NCBI GenBank assembly: GCA_963783095.1
Contig: CAWAMR010000023.1
Coordinates: 62,001 to 126,000, forward strand
From: CAWAMR01 sp963783095
GTDB lineage: Bacteria > Planctomycetota > Planctomycetia > Gemmatales > Gemmataceae
DNA length: 64,000 nt
Direction: 5' to 3'
Within the stretch, counting starts at the first letter, position 1. Each line of letters begins with the position of its first letter. Below, one piece after another: positions 47,736 to 58,827 of this stretch. A program made the translations under genes and the position numbers. The notes under the pieces are model-generated. The model worked only from the letters and a program-made list of their open reading frames with translations. It did no database searches and had not been told where the DNA came from.

Positions 47736-48886
47736 GTCTTTCCGCGACACTCCCTATCGGGGCCGCGACATCCGAATTATGGGATGCGGTAGTGATCGGG
47801 GCCGGACCGGCAGGGTCAATGACTGCGCGTGAACTGGCCCGGCTCGGCCGAAAGGTTTTACTCGTCGATAAAGCGGCCTTCCCTCGTGGAAAGGTGTGTG
47901 GCTGCTGTTTGAGCGGATCGGCTTTGACGACATTGCGCTCGGTGGGACTGGGCGGACTGCCTGCGCGCGAAGGTGCAATTCCCCTACAAAGAACTCTTCT
48001 CGCAGCGGGCAAAAAATCGGCAACGCTTTCGCTACCCGGTGGAGTTTCGCTTTCACGGCATCGTTTCGATTCGGCGCTGGTGGAGTACGCCATCGCGGCA
48101 GGATCGCACTTTCTTCCGGAAATGCCGGTCACCCGCATCTCGGATGAGGCCGATTGTCTTGGCTTGGAGTTGCGAAACGATCGATCGCTCCGCATTCGAG
48201 GCAAGATTGCGATCGCAGCCGACGGGTTGAATGGCAGGCTGCTCAATGGTGCAACGGAATCGGTTCCCGGTTCGCGGATCGGCGCGGGGGCGATTGCCCA
48301 CAAAGCCCCCGATTTCTTTCGGACGGGGACGGTCTACATGGCGTGCGGTTCAACGGGTTACGTCGGACTGGTACGATTGGAGGATCATCAACTCGATATT
48401 GGTGCAGTGCTCGACCCGGAAGCCGTCCGCACCGCCGGTGGTCTGGCGGAGGCCGTCCAGGAAATTCTCGCGCAAACGGGCTGGCCGGCGATCGATGGAT
48501 TGATGGAACTTCCCTGGCGCGGCACACCCGCTTTGACGCGCCGACGAGTCCAGGTTGCCGAACATCGTCTCTTCGCGGTGGGCGACACAACAGGGTATGT
48601 TGAGCCTTTCACCGGAGAAGGAATGGCCTGGGCGCTTCGTTCCGCTGTGTCTCTGGCAGGAATTGTCGATAAGGCGATCGATTGCTGGCATCCGCGCTAT
48701 GTCGGCGAGTGGAATTCGACGCACCTTCGATTGATTGGCAGAAAACAATATCTGTGTCGCTGGATGTCCTGGCTACTGCGGTCGCCTCGATTGACTCGAT
48801 GGTTGGTCGGCATACTCTCAGCTGCTCCCGTGCTGGCTCATCCGTACTTGCGCCTTTTGAATCGTGGAGCAACCCATAATTCTTGA
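47732..48886 (+). CDS. FAD-dependent oxidoreductase, geranylgeranyl-reductase-like
   Basis: 384 residues. The FAD Rossmann motif is DAVVIGAGPAGSMTARELAR with LVDKAAFPRGKVCGCCLSGS after it (Cys-rich, typical of the geranylgeranyl reductase/halogenase-like group); the second FAD motif is LFAVGDTTGYVEPFTGEGMA. The C-terminus has a hydrophobic helix. It hydroxylates or reduces a small aromatic or isoprenoid substrate, identity unknown. I use the ATG at 47732 because ggagg is 5 bases upstream and it overlaps the methyltransferase stop. Confidence 0.85.
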   Translation: MSLSATLPIGAATSELWDAVVIGAGPAGSMTARELARLGRKVLLVDKAAFPRGKVCGCCLSGSALTTLRSVGLGGLPAREGAIPLQRTLLAAGKKSATLSLPGGVSLSRHRFDSALVEYAIAAGSHFLPEMPVTRISDEADCLGLELRNDRSLRIRGKIAIAADGLNGRLLNGATESVPGSRIGAGAIAHKAPDFFRTGTVYMACGSTGYVGLVRLEDHQLDIGAVLDPEAVRTAGGLAEAVQEILAQTGWPAIDGLMELPWRGTPALTRRRVQVAEHRLFAVGDTTGYVEPFTGEGMAWALRSAVSLAGIVDKAIDCWHPRYVGEWNSTHLRLIGRKQYLCRWMSWLLRSPRLTRWLVGILSAAPVLAHPYLRLLNRGATHNS

Positions 48887-49037
48887 AACATCCTTCCAGA
48901 GAATCGGGTATTTTCATCGCCCCCTGACTCTATCCAGATACTCGCGGCTTCCAAAATCGAAATTTGATCGTATATTTGTAGCTATATCGATGCTTTTCAC
49001 TGTCTAGCTTCCAGCTCCCTCCAGAGGAGGTTTCTCC

Positions 49038-50671
49038 ATGTCCATTTTTGCTCGATGGCTTAGTGTTCTGATCATGCTCGTCATCGCCGATCCCGGCTCC
49101 AGCGCGGAGCCTGTGAAGGATACCGGGTCGCGCGATGCGCTGGCCCTTGCCGGCAAGATCGATCGACTCGTCTCGAAACGATGGGAATCTTCCAAGGTCC
49201 AGATCGCGCCGCGAGCCGGTGATGCGGAATTCCTTCGACGTGCCTATCTCGATCTCGCGGGCAGAATTCCCACCGTCGCCGAAGCTCGAACCTTCCTCGA
49301 AGATCCCACGACCGATAAACGAGCTCGACTCGTCGAGCAGTTAATGGATGGGCCGCGTTATGTCACGCACTTCACGAATGTCTGGCGTGCGCTGATGCTG
49401 CCGGAAGCAGGCAACAATTTCCAGGTCAAGCTGCAACAGGGTCGATTCGAAGAATGGCTCAAAAAGCAGGTGGCGAAAAACGCCGGTTACGATGCCGTTG
49501 TCCATGAGTTAATCAGCGCCAAAGTCGGGCAAGAAGGCGGCGGATTCCCCCTGGCAGGTCTGGTCGGAACTACGGGGCCGTTGACCTACTATCTGGCCAA
49601 GGAATATAAGCCGGAGAACCTGGCTGCCGGCACAGCGCGGGTCTTCCTCGGCATCAGCGTCGAGTGCGCCCAGTGCCACAATCACCCCTTCGCCGAGTGG
49701 AAGCGCGAGCAGTTCTGGGGCTTTGCCGCTTTCTTCTCCGGTATTCAGTCGCAACGACTGATGGATTTCCTCGTGCCCGGAACCGAAGATCGCATGAAGC
49801 ATGAAATCTCCATGCCGGGGACCGAAAAGAAGATCTCCGGCACGGTTCCTCGACGGCACCGAGCCCGCATGGAAGGATAAGACATCTGCTCGCACCACCC
49901 TGGCCGACTGGATTACCTCTCCCACCAACCCGTATTTCGCTCGCGCCGACCGTGAACCGCACCTGGGCCTACTTTTTCGGCACCGGCCTGGTTGAGCCGA
50001 TCGATGAGATGGTCGGCAGTTCTACCACAGCCAGCAATCCCGAACTGCTCGACTTGCTGGCCAGCGAGTTCGCCGAACACAAATTCGACATGAAGTTCCT
50101 CTTCCGGGCCATCACCGCCACGCAGGCCTATCAGCTCAGCAGCGTTGCAACGCACAAGAGCCAGGACGAATCGGCGCTCTTCGCCCGCATGCCGCTGCGC
50201 GGTCTGACGCGCCGAGCAGCTCTTCGACAGCCTGTCGCACGGCGACCGGCTACCGCGATTCGGGCGGCGGGGACGACCTGATCACCGGCCTTCTGGGCGG
50301 CAATCGATCGGCCCGTTCCGAGTTTCTCACCAAGTTTGCCCGTTCGGAGCGGGCGACCGAGGCCCAGACCTCGATTCTGCAAGCGCTGACGCTGATGAAC
50401 GGCAAAGTCATCGCCGACGCGACTTCCCTGAAATCGAAGCGAGACTCTTGCCGCCATGGTCGATGCGCCGTTCCTGACCACTGCCGAGCGCATCGAGACG
50501 CTCTACCTGGCGACCTTGTCGCGCAAGCCGAGACGAAGGAACTCGCCCGAACGACAAGATTCGTCGATGATGCGGTCAAGGCGTCCAAGAAGCAAGGATG
50601 CCAACGCCAATGCACTGGCCGATGTCTTCTGGGCATTGCTCAACAGTCCTGAATTTATCCTGAATCATTAA
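49038..50671 (+). CDS. DUF1549/DUF1553 secreted protein (frame-broken)
   Basis: About 545 residues of a planctomycete secreted pair (with the DUF1501 gene downstream). A signal peptide (FARWLSVLIMLVIADPGSSA) is followed by DUF1549: DAEFLRRAYLDLAGRIPTVA, then EARTFLEDP, KRARLVEQLMDGPRYVTHF, GISVECAQCHNHPFAEWK (a CxxCH motif) and FWGFAAFFSGI. DUF1553 follows in other frames: LADWITSPTNPYFA, NRTWAYFFGTGLVEPIDE, NPELLDLLASEFAEHKFDMK, LFRAITATQAYQLSS, TSILQALTLMNGKVIAD and ADVFWALLNSPEFILNH at the end. At least five frame changes occur after 49,850. Polymer breakdown or electron transfer on the cell surface has been proposed for this family but not shown. Confidence 0.85.
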
Positions 50672-50672
50672 C

Positions 50673-50750
50673 CAATGGACAATGGACAATGGATAATGGA
50701 CAGTTGTCAATTGTCAATTGTCCATTAATAATTATCAATTATCCATTATT
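50673..50750. repeat. Tandem and inverted repeat between two operon genes
   Basis: Repeats of atggaca and ttgtcaa (caatggacaatggacaatgg mirrored by ttgtcaattgtccatt) form several alternative stems. It lies between the DUF1553 and DUF1501 genes. The design resembles the element at 14871-14943. Confidence 0.65.
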
Positions 50751-50766
50751 TTGACGGAGAATTATT

Positions 50767-52138
50767 ATGGCCACTTCTGCTCGTTTCAGTTGTCGCGCCG
50801 CGACTGGCTCAAGCTTTCGTCGGCCGGGGTCGTTGGCTGTTCCCTGTCCGGCTGGCTGGAAGCATTCGCCGCGAAAACCGCGACCAATCCCCAGCGGAAA
50901 CGCTCCTGCATCCTGCTGTGGATGAACGGCGGCCCCAGCCAGATGGACACCTTCGATCTCAAGCCCGGCCACGGAGCAACGGCGGGCCGTTCAAGGAGAT
51001 CGAGACCAACGTCCCGGCATCAAGATCAGCGAACATCTGCCCAAGGTCGCCAAGCACATGGACAAGATGGCCCTGATCCGCTCGATGAGCACCAAGGAGG
51101 CGGACCACGGCCGGGCCACCTATCAGATGCGCACCGGCCACCTTCCCGGCGGCCCGGTCCAGTATCCCACGCTCGGCTCGCTTTTTTCCAAGGAACTGGA
51201 GCAACCGGGCGCCGAGCTGCCCGAACTTCGTCAGCATCGCACCGTATCGATTCTTCAGCCCGGCGGCTTACGGGCCGGGCTTTCTGGGCCCGCAATACGC
51301 TCCGCTGGTCGTCGGCGAAGGATCAGCAGAGCCTGATCCCGATCCCCGGCCGGCAGCAAGAGAACAACTACGAAGACTCCCTGAAGGTGCAGGACGTCGA
51401 TCTGCCCGGCGGCGTCGATGCAACTCGATCGTCCTCCCGCGTCGGATTGCTGAAGCGAAATGCAGAAGGACTTCGTCGAACAGCATCCGCTCGCTCCCTT
51501 CGCAGAGCCAACAGAGCGCTTACGAACGTGCCGTGACTCTGATGCGCTCCAAGGCGACCAAGGCGTTCGACCTCGACGAAGAGCCGAAGGGCCTGCGCGA
51601 CCGCTATGGCCGCAACCTCTTCGGCCAGGGCTGTCTGCTGGCCCGCCGGCTGGTCGAGCGCAACGTGCCGTTCGTCGAAGTGTCGCTGGCCACTGCCGGC
51701 AACCTGACGCTCGGCTGGGACACGCCATCTGAACAATTTCGACAGCGTTCGCAAGCTTAGCGGAAGTGCTCGATCCCGCCTGGGCCACCTTGATGGACGA
51801 CCTGAAAGCCAAGGGTCTGCTCGACACGACCCTGGTCGTCTGGATGGGCGAGTTCGGACGGACGCCGAAAATCAACGGCAACCGCGGCCGCGACCACTGG
51901 GCCAATTCGTGGAGCGCCGTGCTTGGCCGGCGGCGGCATCAAGGGCGGCCAGGTCATCGGCAAGACCAGCAAGGACGGCATGGCGGTCGAGGAACGGCCG
52001 GTCAGCGTCGAGGATTTGCTGGCCACCGCCGGCCTGGCGCTGGGCATCGACATCACCAAGCAGAACAATTCCAACGTCGGCCGGCCCATCCGCATCGTCG
52101 AGCCGACCGCCAAGCCGATCAAGGAGGTGCTCGCATGA
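50767..52138 (+). CDS. DUF1501 secreted protein (frame-broken)
   Basis: About 455 residues. The DUF1501 fold is related to alkaline phosphatases/sulfatases. The start at 50767 has cggaga 7-8 bases upstream; a frame change near 50,787 joins it to LSRRDWLKLSSAGVVGCSLS, a twin-arginine-like signal. Family blocks follow in changing frames: CILLWMNGGPSQMDTFDLKP, DKMALIRSMSTKEADHGRAT, YQMRTGHLPGG, LGSLFSKELEQPGAELP, NLFGQGCLLARRLVERNVPF, SEVLDPAWATLMDDLKAKGL, TLVVWMGEFGRTPKINGNRG and RDHWANSWSAVLAGGGIKGG. The last is restored by removing one T near 51,927. The TGA stop overlaps the start of the EF-hand gene (ATGA). Confidence 0.85.
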
Positions 52139-53981
52139 AACCCCTCTTCTTGCCCGCTGTCATTTTGCTGAGCCTGGGACTGATAGGCTCGCCTTCGGCA
52201 CGATCCGTTGAACCGGAAAAGGCCAAAGGGGCCGTTGCCAAGACGCCCGATGATGCACAAGACTTTGTGTTCCTTACCGAAGTTCGACCACTCTTGATTC
52301 GCGTTCACGTTCGACTGGACGGCAAGACTCTGCGCGAGGCCGGCGATGAACTGTTTTTGTATGTATTCCGCTATCTCGATCGCGATAACGACGGCTTCCT
52401 GAACAAAGCGGAAGTAGAACGCGCTCCAACACTCGACCAGATCTTGAATGGCGGCGTTTCCGTGGGATTAGGGGGAGGCGGAGGCGGAGGCAAAGGTCGT
52501 CCAGCCCAAACCGAACCGGTTGCGCCGACTCTGGCCGATCTCGACACCAACAAGGATGGAAAAGTCAGTGCTGATGAGCTTGCAGCCTATTATCGCAAAA
52601 GCGGCTTTGTTTCGTTCCAGTTCCAACTCGAACAGACTCGCGCTGGAGGCTTCAACATTGCAACGATTCTGGGTGGTGCGCGCGGCGAACCGACCGTTGC
52701 GGCAGTGCGCGCTGAAATCTTCTCCGCACTCGACACCAATCAGGATGGCAAGCTTACGAAAGATGAGTTGACGGCCATTGCTTCGACTCTTCTCAAACGC
52801 GACGAGGATGATGACGAAATCATCACCACCAGGGAAGTGGTCACCAGTGCCCCTGCTGAAAACCCACTGGCAGCTTTTGCCGGAATGAGGGGGGGCCGAG
52901 GCCAAAGAAGGATGCGGTGCTGGATTCGATCCTGCTGGTGCCGATCCACGCAAACGGAACCACCACCGGCCTGGTTCGCAGGCTCAAAGAGCGTTATGCC
53001 AAGTCGAAAGACGGCAAGCTCTCCCGAAAACAAATCGGGCTGGATGAAGTAACCTTCGCCACTCTCGACACCGACAAGGATGGAGTGTTGGACGATAAGG
53101 AGTTGGCGGGGTTTGCGGGCCGAAACCCCGACCTGGTGTTGAATCTTCGGCTAGGGTCCAAGGACGCTGCGCAAGAGCGGATCGAGATCGTCGCAGGTAA
53201 AGGATCGGCATCGTTGCCCGCGAACCAGATCGCGATCAAAAACGATCGGCTCTGGGTCGACTTGGGATTGAGCCGAGGGGAACTTCGCCTGGATGATGTG
53301 GAGCCGGTCGATCAACTCGCCGAACTGGTCAAACAGCAATACCTGATTCAGTTCAAACAGGCCGACACCGATAACAACGGTACTTTGGATGAAAAAGAAG
53401 CCAAAGCGAGTCGGGTTTTCCGCACTCTGTTCAAAGCGATCGATCGCGACAACGATGGAAAACTTACCGAAAAGGAAGTGGCGGACTATCTCCAGGATTA
53501 CAAGAAGATTCAGGCCAAGGCGCTGGCATCGGTCACGCTGACGATCACCGATGAGAGCCGGGGGCTATTCGACATCATCGACAGCGATCGCGATAGCCGG
53601 CTCAGTCTGCGCGAGATGCGGCAAGGAGCAAAGATTCTCGCTCACCTCGATCGCGTCGGTAGAGGCTATCTAACCCAGGATGATATTCCCCGCACCTACA
53701 GGATCTCGATTAAGCAAGGTTCTCTCAATTCTTTGGCGGGTGGGGCGGCAGCGGCGTTTGCAAGTCTCTATTCCGGAAACTACAACACCGAGCAGAAGAG
53801 TGTTTCGACGGCTGGCCCGGCGTGGTTCCGCAAGATGGATCGCAATGGAGATGGGGACATCTCACGCCGAGAGTTCCTGGGCACCAGCGAGCAATTCCTG
53901 AAGATCGATACGGATGGAGATGGACTCATTAGCCTGGATGAAGCAATCCGGTTCGATAAGCTGGTCCGAGAAGTGAAGTAA
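52135..53981 (+). CDS. Secreted multi-EF-hand calcium-binding protein (one frame change)
   Basis: About 615 residues after joining two frames near 52,905. A signal peptide (LFLPAVILLSLGLIGSPSAR) is followed by nine clear EF-hand loops: DRDNDGFLNKAE, DTNKDGKVSADE, DTNQDGKLTKDE, DTDKDGVLDDKE, DTDNNGTLDEKE, DRDNDGKLTEKE, DSDRDSRLSLRE, DRNGDGDISRRE and DTDGDGLISLDE, plus two weaker ones (about residues 223 and 505). A Gly-rich stretch sits near residue 110. The start overlaps the DUF1501 stop, so the two are coupled. A secreted calcium-binding protein made with the DUF1553/DUF1501 pair could be a structural or regulatory partner of that complex; this is an inference from the operon. Confidence 0.88.
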
Positions 53982-53983
53982 CC

Positions 53984-54205
53984 TAGTGCCTTGTCAAAGC
54001 CTAATTTTGGGGTTGGTGATTTTGGAACTCGCTTAAAACGCCGGACAATTCGCTGCCGTAGCCGCGTTGGCGCAGAACGCGGGCAACTTCCCGCGGGCAA
54101 TCACCTGAATGTTGCCCCCTCAAGCCCCCGCGTTCCGCGCGAACGCGGCTACGCAGCACATTTGCGCGCTTGCCAACCCCAATTCTTAGCCTTGACAGGG
54201 CACTA
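53984..54205. mobile_element. IS630-type miniature inverted-repeat element (MITE)
   Basis: About 222 bp bounded by ctag sites (TA within CTAG on both sides), with imperfect inverted ends of about 32 bp beginning gtgccttgtcaaagcc on the left and, inverted, gtgccctgtcaaggc on the right. TA duplication in CTAG is the known target pattern of IS630 elements. Inside are two GTAG-headed palindromes in inverted order, gtagccgcgttggcgcagaa and its opposite copy (cgcgaacgcggctac). No protein is encoded, so movement would need a transposase elsewhere in the genome. Confidence 0.75.
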
Positions 54206-54230
54206 GAGGTACCTCTTCGGTAACAAGGCG

Positions 54231-54262
54231 CTTATGCCCACGGTTCCAAACCGTGGGCATAT
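54231..54262. terminator. Perfect hairpin at the 3' end of the kinase gene
   Basis: atgcccacggtt-cc-aaaccgtgggcat forms a stem of about 12 bp next to the stop at 54263, with an AT-rich flank (atatttaa) on one side. It may stop transcription of the kinase gene, or be another dispersed palindrome. Confidence 0.45.
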
Positions 54263-57200
54263 TTAACGCACACGTCGATCATTCCATACTCGAATAGTCC
54301 CATCTTCCCTGGCGTATATCCAGCACTGGCCCTTCGACGGATCACAAAGATGGGTGATTTCCGTTTCATTCGGAAGCGATAATCCGGCAACTTCTTTGTT
54401 TGCTTGGACATCCCAAAGATGCAATTTGCCGCCCCGATCCAGGTACAACAGCTTGTTCCCCTCGGGAGTTGGAGTGATCGACCGGGCGAAAGGAATGTGA
54501 ATTGGCAGTTGATGGAACCGGCTGTCTATGCCTCGTTTCCACATCACCGGTTTGTGATCCGCCAACCCAGTGACGATTCGCCCATTCGCCGCGACCTGCA
54601 AGTCCCGGATCGAACCGCTGGTGATTCTGATAAGGGCGGTTTCTTTCTTGGCGACAACATCCCATTGGCGAACTGTGCCGTCGTGCCCCGACGACATGAG
54701 AGTGAGGTTGTCGGGACCGAATTGGATCGAGACCACAGCGCCGGCATGCCCTTTTAGAGTACCCAGAGTTTGACCCGTTGCGACGTCCCAGAGCTTTGGT
54801 CCCCCATCCGTCCCAGCGGATGCAAGTACTCGGCCATCCGGGCCGAAGGCCAGTCCTTCAACCGTCCCCCGGTGGGCCTGAATCACTTGTCGAACCTGAC
54901 CCTCCCCAATTTCCCAGAGATGAATGGTGCCTGAACTTGTGCCTATCGCAGCATTCGATCCTGAGTTCGAGATTGCTGCCGAGGTGATTTCGACACCAGT
55001 CCCTCGAATCGTGGATATTTGACTGCCGGTTAGATAATCGTAAATGGTTGCCTCGCCAACTCGATCACGTTCTTTCTGCTGCAACTGAGCTGCGACGGCA
55101 AGCAATTTACCATCCGGGCTGAATACCGCTGTCGTCGCGGATTTCTGGTCCTCAGCGATCGGGATGGGGTCGCGCCTATTAACCAGATCGAACAAGAAAA
55201 CCCCGGTGCTTTGATTCCCTGCAAAGATGGGCCGGCCACGCCTGGTCCCGATCGCGGCAACCGCGGTGTTCTTCGGCCAGGGCGTACTGCTTCGTTCCTT
55301 ACCGGAAGCGAGTTCCCATTCCTTGATCTCGCCCGAACCCTTCAGACTGTTTTCACCGACGGTCGAGATCGCTTTTCCGTCATCGGAAAACGAAACCGAA
55401 ATGACCGGGAGGAGCCGGCTTTTCAACGAAGCCGATTTTCCATCGTTAAGATCCCAGGCAATCAATTCCCCATCCCAGCTTGAATGGAGATGGTCGAACG
55501 ACCCGCGCCGGAAGCCAGCTTGTTACCCGGCCCAAATGCCATCGCCCTTACCGCGCCGTGATGCTGACCGACCAGAGACACTTTTCCCGTTGCGCTGTCG
55601 CAGACAAACACACTGCCATCGAGACCACCCGTAGCGAACCGAGTCCCATCTGCAGTCGGCACGAGCGTAATGACCGGACCACCGGTTCCTCGAATGAGCG
55701 CTCGTTGCTTTCCGGTCTCCACCGCAAGAATCCGCAAGTTTCGATCCCGACCAGCCAGGATGAGGACTTTACCGTCGCCGGAGAAAGCCAGTGCTGTCGC
55801 AGCGATCGATTGTCGAGGAAAGGTGATCGGTTTTATCGCCCCAGTCAACGTATCCCAAAGTTGAATATCGCCTTGGCTGTCGAGTGATGCACCGGTTCGA
55901 CCGTCCGGGCTAAAGGCCATCCTGGTAATCGGTGCTGTCCCTGGGAGAATCCTGCACCTTTCCTGGCCTGTTGTTGCGTCCCGCACGACGATTATGGACG
56001 ATGAGTGAGAAGGAACACCGTTGCGGGTGGTCAAGAGAAATCGCGAATTGCTGGAACGAACCAAGTGGCGGACAGGCCAGGAGTTTTCTGCGAGCGTCAT
56101 TGGCAGACACTGCGGGCCGGCATCGATGGTTTTCTTTTCCAAAGTGATGGAAGCCGGCCTTGCTTCGATCGTCTTTTTGGTAGCCGCTATGATCTGAGTA
56201 TCATCGGTCGAGAAGCCAACGGAAACGACGGGAGCGGGATAGGGCAACTTCGCCAGCGATTCGCCCGTGATGGTGTCCCACACTCGCACCGAGCCAAACA
56301 GCTGCAAAGAAGACTGGACAGTCTCCTCACCGCCGGAGGCCAGTAATTTTCCATCGTGTGAAAAAGCCAGCTGATACACCGGGCCGGTATGACCGATGAG
56401 GATGTTAATCAGCCTATTCGTTCTCAGATCCCATAGACGTATGGTGCCGTCCATGCTTGCAGAGGCCAGTATTTTTTCATCTTTGGCAAAAGCAAGAGCA
56501 TAGATTCGGCCCGGGTGGACCAGTGGGTTTGCGCTGAGCTTATAAGATTTTGCTTTATCATCCCAGTGCCAAAATTTGATCAATCCATCATCGCCTGCGG
56601 ATAATAAGGTCTTTTCAGATTTGAGAAATGCCAGTGCATAGACGGTTGAACGATGATCCCCAACGGCGATGCTTTTCTTCGAGGCAATCTCCAACCGATT
56701 AATAGCGCCGTGTTCTCCGGCGAAGGCGAGTTCGGAATGGCGGACTCCAAAAGCCAGTGCATAAATGGGGCGATTGTGACCTGAGTATCTGCAAAGCGAT
56801 TTGCCCTGAAAATCGCGAATCTCCACCGAGCCGTCCGAACTTCCCGTGGCTATCTTCTGATTTGCGAGATCAAAAGCGGTCGCAGAGAGCTGACCTGTCT
56901 GCTGGATCGAATGGTTTTGCAGCTCTTTTCCCGACTCATAATCGTAGATTCGGAGGAATCCATCCGTTGTGGTCGCGCTCAGCGTTCGAGCATCGCGAGC
57001 GATCGAGAACCCGAGGACGTCGCCCGCGTGTACGCGATAGGAGGTTCTGGGCGGGTCGCACGCTCGCACCAGCAATCCCCAGGTAAAATCGCGCAGATCG
57101 AGCGGACAGCGCGACACATCTTGCAACATTCGTCCGGCTCGTTCGGGATCGTGCCGGCGCAGGCCGTCCACCTCTGCCAACTGTCGGGCGTAGTCCAGCC

Positions 57201-58796
57201 GGCGGGCCAGTTCCAACGAACGCTCAACCGCTCGATGTTGCTTTTCCCCTTCCGCGAGCGCCTGTCGAGCGGACTCGCGCTGAGCCTCCAAAATCCGATT
57301 CGATTCCAATGCCCCATCGCGCTCGGTCTCGAGAATGCGAAGAATCTCCTGGTTCGGTGTTACCTCCGATTTGGGGACCACGATCGAAACCGTTTGTTTC
57401 GGCTCGGGGATTACTTTCAACTGCGGAGGAGGTCGATCGACAACATCAACGGAGGGTTTTTCCACAGCAGGAGATTCTTCCTTTCCCACCACCGGCTTCC
57501 CGGAAAAAAGCTGTTCCCCCAGGCTTACCAAACCAATGACCAACACCATCAGCAGCAACATTGCATGAGTGGGCTTCCTCCAGACCCACTTCAGGAAGTG
57601 GGTTCCCATACCCACCGGTCGGGCACGCACGGGCTTAAAATCCAGGAACCGTTGTAAATCGCCGGCCAGCTCGGCGGCCGAGACATATCGATCCTTGGGC
57701 GCTTTGCTTAAACATTTCAAGCAGATCGCATTCAAATCCGGACACAGGCCGGGATTGACTTCCACGGGTGGAACGACGTCGGTGGTCCCAACCAGCAGCA
57801 GAGTGGCGATCGCCGTTTCACCGCGAAAGGGAGGTACACCAGTCAAGAGTTCGTAGAGAATCCCACCCAGGGAATATACATCTGCAGGCACCCCAGCTTC
57901 GCCGTTGCCGCGGGCCTGTTCGGGGGCCATATAGCTGGGGGTTCCCAGAACATCGCCCATCCTGGTGAGTCTGCGCGGTTTTGAACCTGGCGGGCCAGGC
58001 CGAAATCGCTTATTTTCGGATTTGCATCCGCCGTCAGAAGGATGTTCGCCGGTTTCAAATCGCGATGGACAACACCCCGCTGATGGGCATAGTCCATGGC
58101 CTGCGCCAGAGTCATGACACACTGGGCAGCAGCTCTTTGAGAATAGGCTCGTCCATGCTTGAGTCGATCCGACAGGCTGCCGCCTTCGACCAGTTCCAGC
58201 GAAAAATAGCAAGTTCCATCGTGTTCGCCAATCTCGAAGATCTGCACGATGTTGCTGTGTTGCAGCCTGGCGACTGATTCGGCCTCCGCGCAAATCGTTC
58301 TCTGAGGGAGACGCCGCGTTCCTGGCCGCCCAGCAGCATCTTCAAAGCCACCACCCGTCGCAGGCTAAGCTGGCGCCGCCTTATAGACCACTCCCATGGC
58401 ACCGCGCCCCAATTCGCTGAGGATTTCATAACCGGGAACTTGGGGGAACGGATCCACTGAGAAAACTGGGGTGCTCCGGAGAATCGCAGATGAACTGAGA
58501 GGTGTTGTGGACTGAGGCTGCGAACCGGCGGTCTGATGCAGTTGAAATTGCAATTCGATCGCAGCGGTATGATCCGGGAACCGTTGCCGATACTCCTGAA
58601 GTGAAGGGTTATCGTCGTAGGTAATGCGAAGATAGATTTCGTTGGAGATCAAATCCAGGAGTTGTTCCTGATCGCCCAGCAAAGCCGGGAAATTCTGGAG
58701 ATAGGCTTCGACGAGAATTCGTTGACCCCTTCTGAACCGCTCGGATTGATCGGTCAGAAGTCGAACGAGTAGTCCGGAAGTGGAATTATTCATCAT
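54263..58796 (-). CDS. Giant Ser/Thr protein kinase with WD40 propellers (frame-broken)
   Basis: About 1,510 residues. The N-terminal ~125 residues are a regulatory region. The Hanks-type kinase domain follows: LGRGAMGVVYKA, VALKMLLGG, GGSLSDRLKHG, the catalytic loop HRDLKPANILL, DFGLARQ, GTPSYMAPEQARG and ADVYSLGGILYELLTGVPPF. A membrane helix (HAMLLLMVLVIGLVSLGEQL) lies near residue 412, then a coiled-coil part, then about 14-18 WD40 blades (AGDVLGFSIARDARTLSATT, GHTGPVYQLAFSHDGKLLAS, GSVRVWDTITGESLAKLPYP and others). Frame changes lie near 58,380, 58,250, 57,990 and 55,470. The kinase domain would be cytoplasmic and the propellers outside. The sigma-factor gene lies just upstream on the same strand, the usual ECF-kinase pairing of planctomycetes. 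Confidence 0.88.
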
Positions 58797-58827
58797 GGAA
58801 GTCGCTCAACCCGAGCTCGCGGGCGAT

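Noticed and set aside
1724..58796. Programmed ribosomal frameshifting as the cause of the breaks
   Set aside because: The breaks are in too many unrelated genes, at varied sites, in both directions, and without common slippery sequences.
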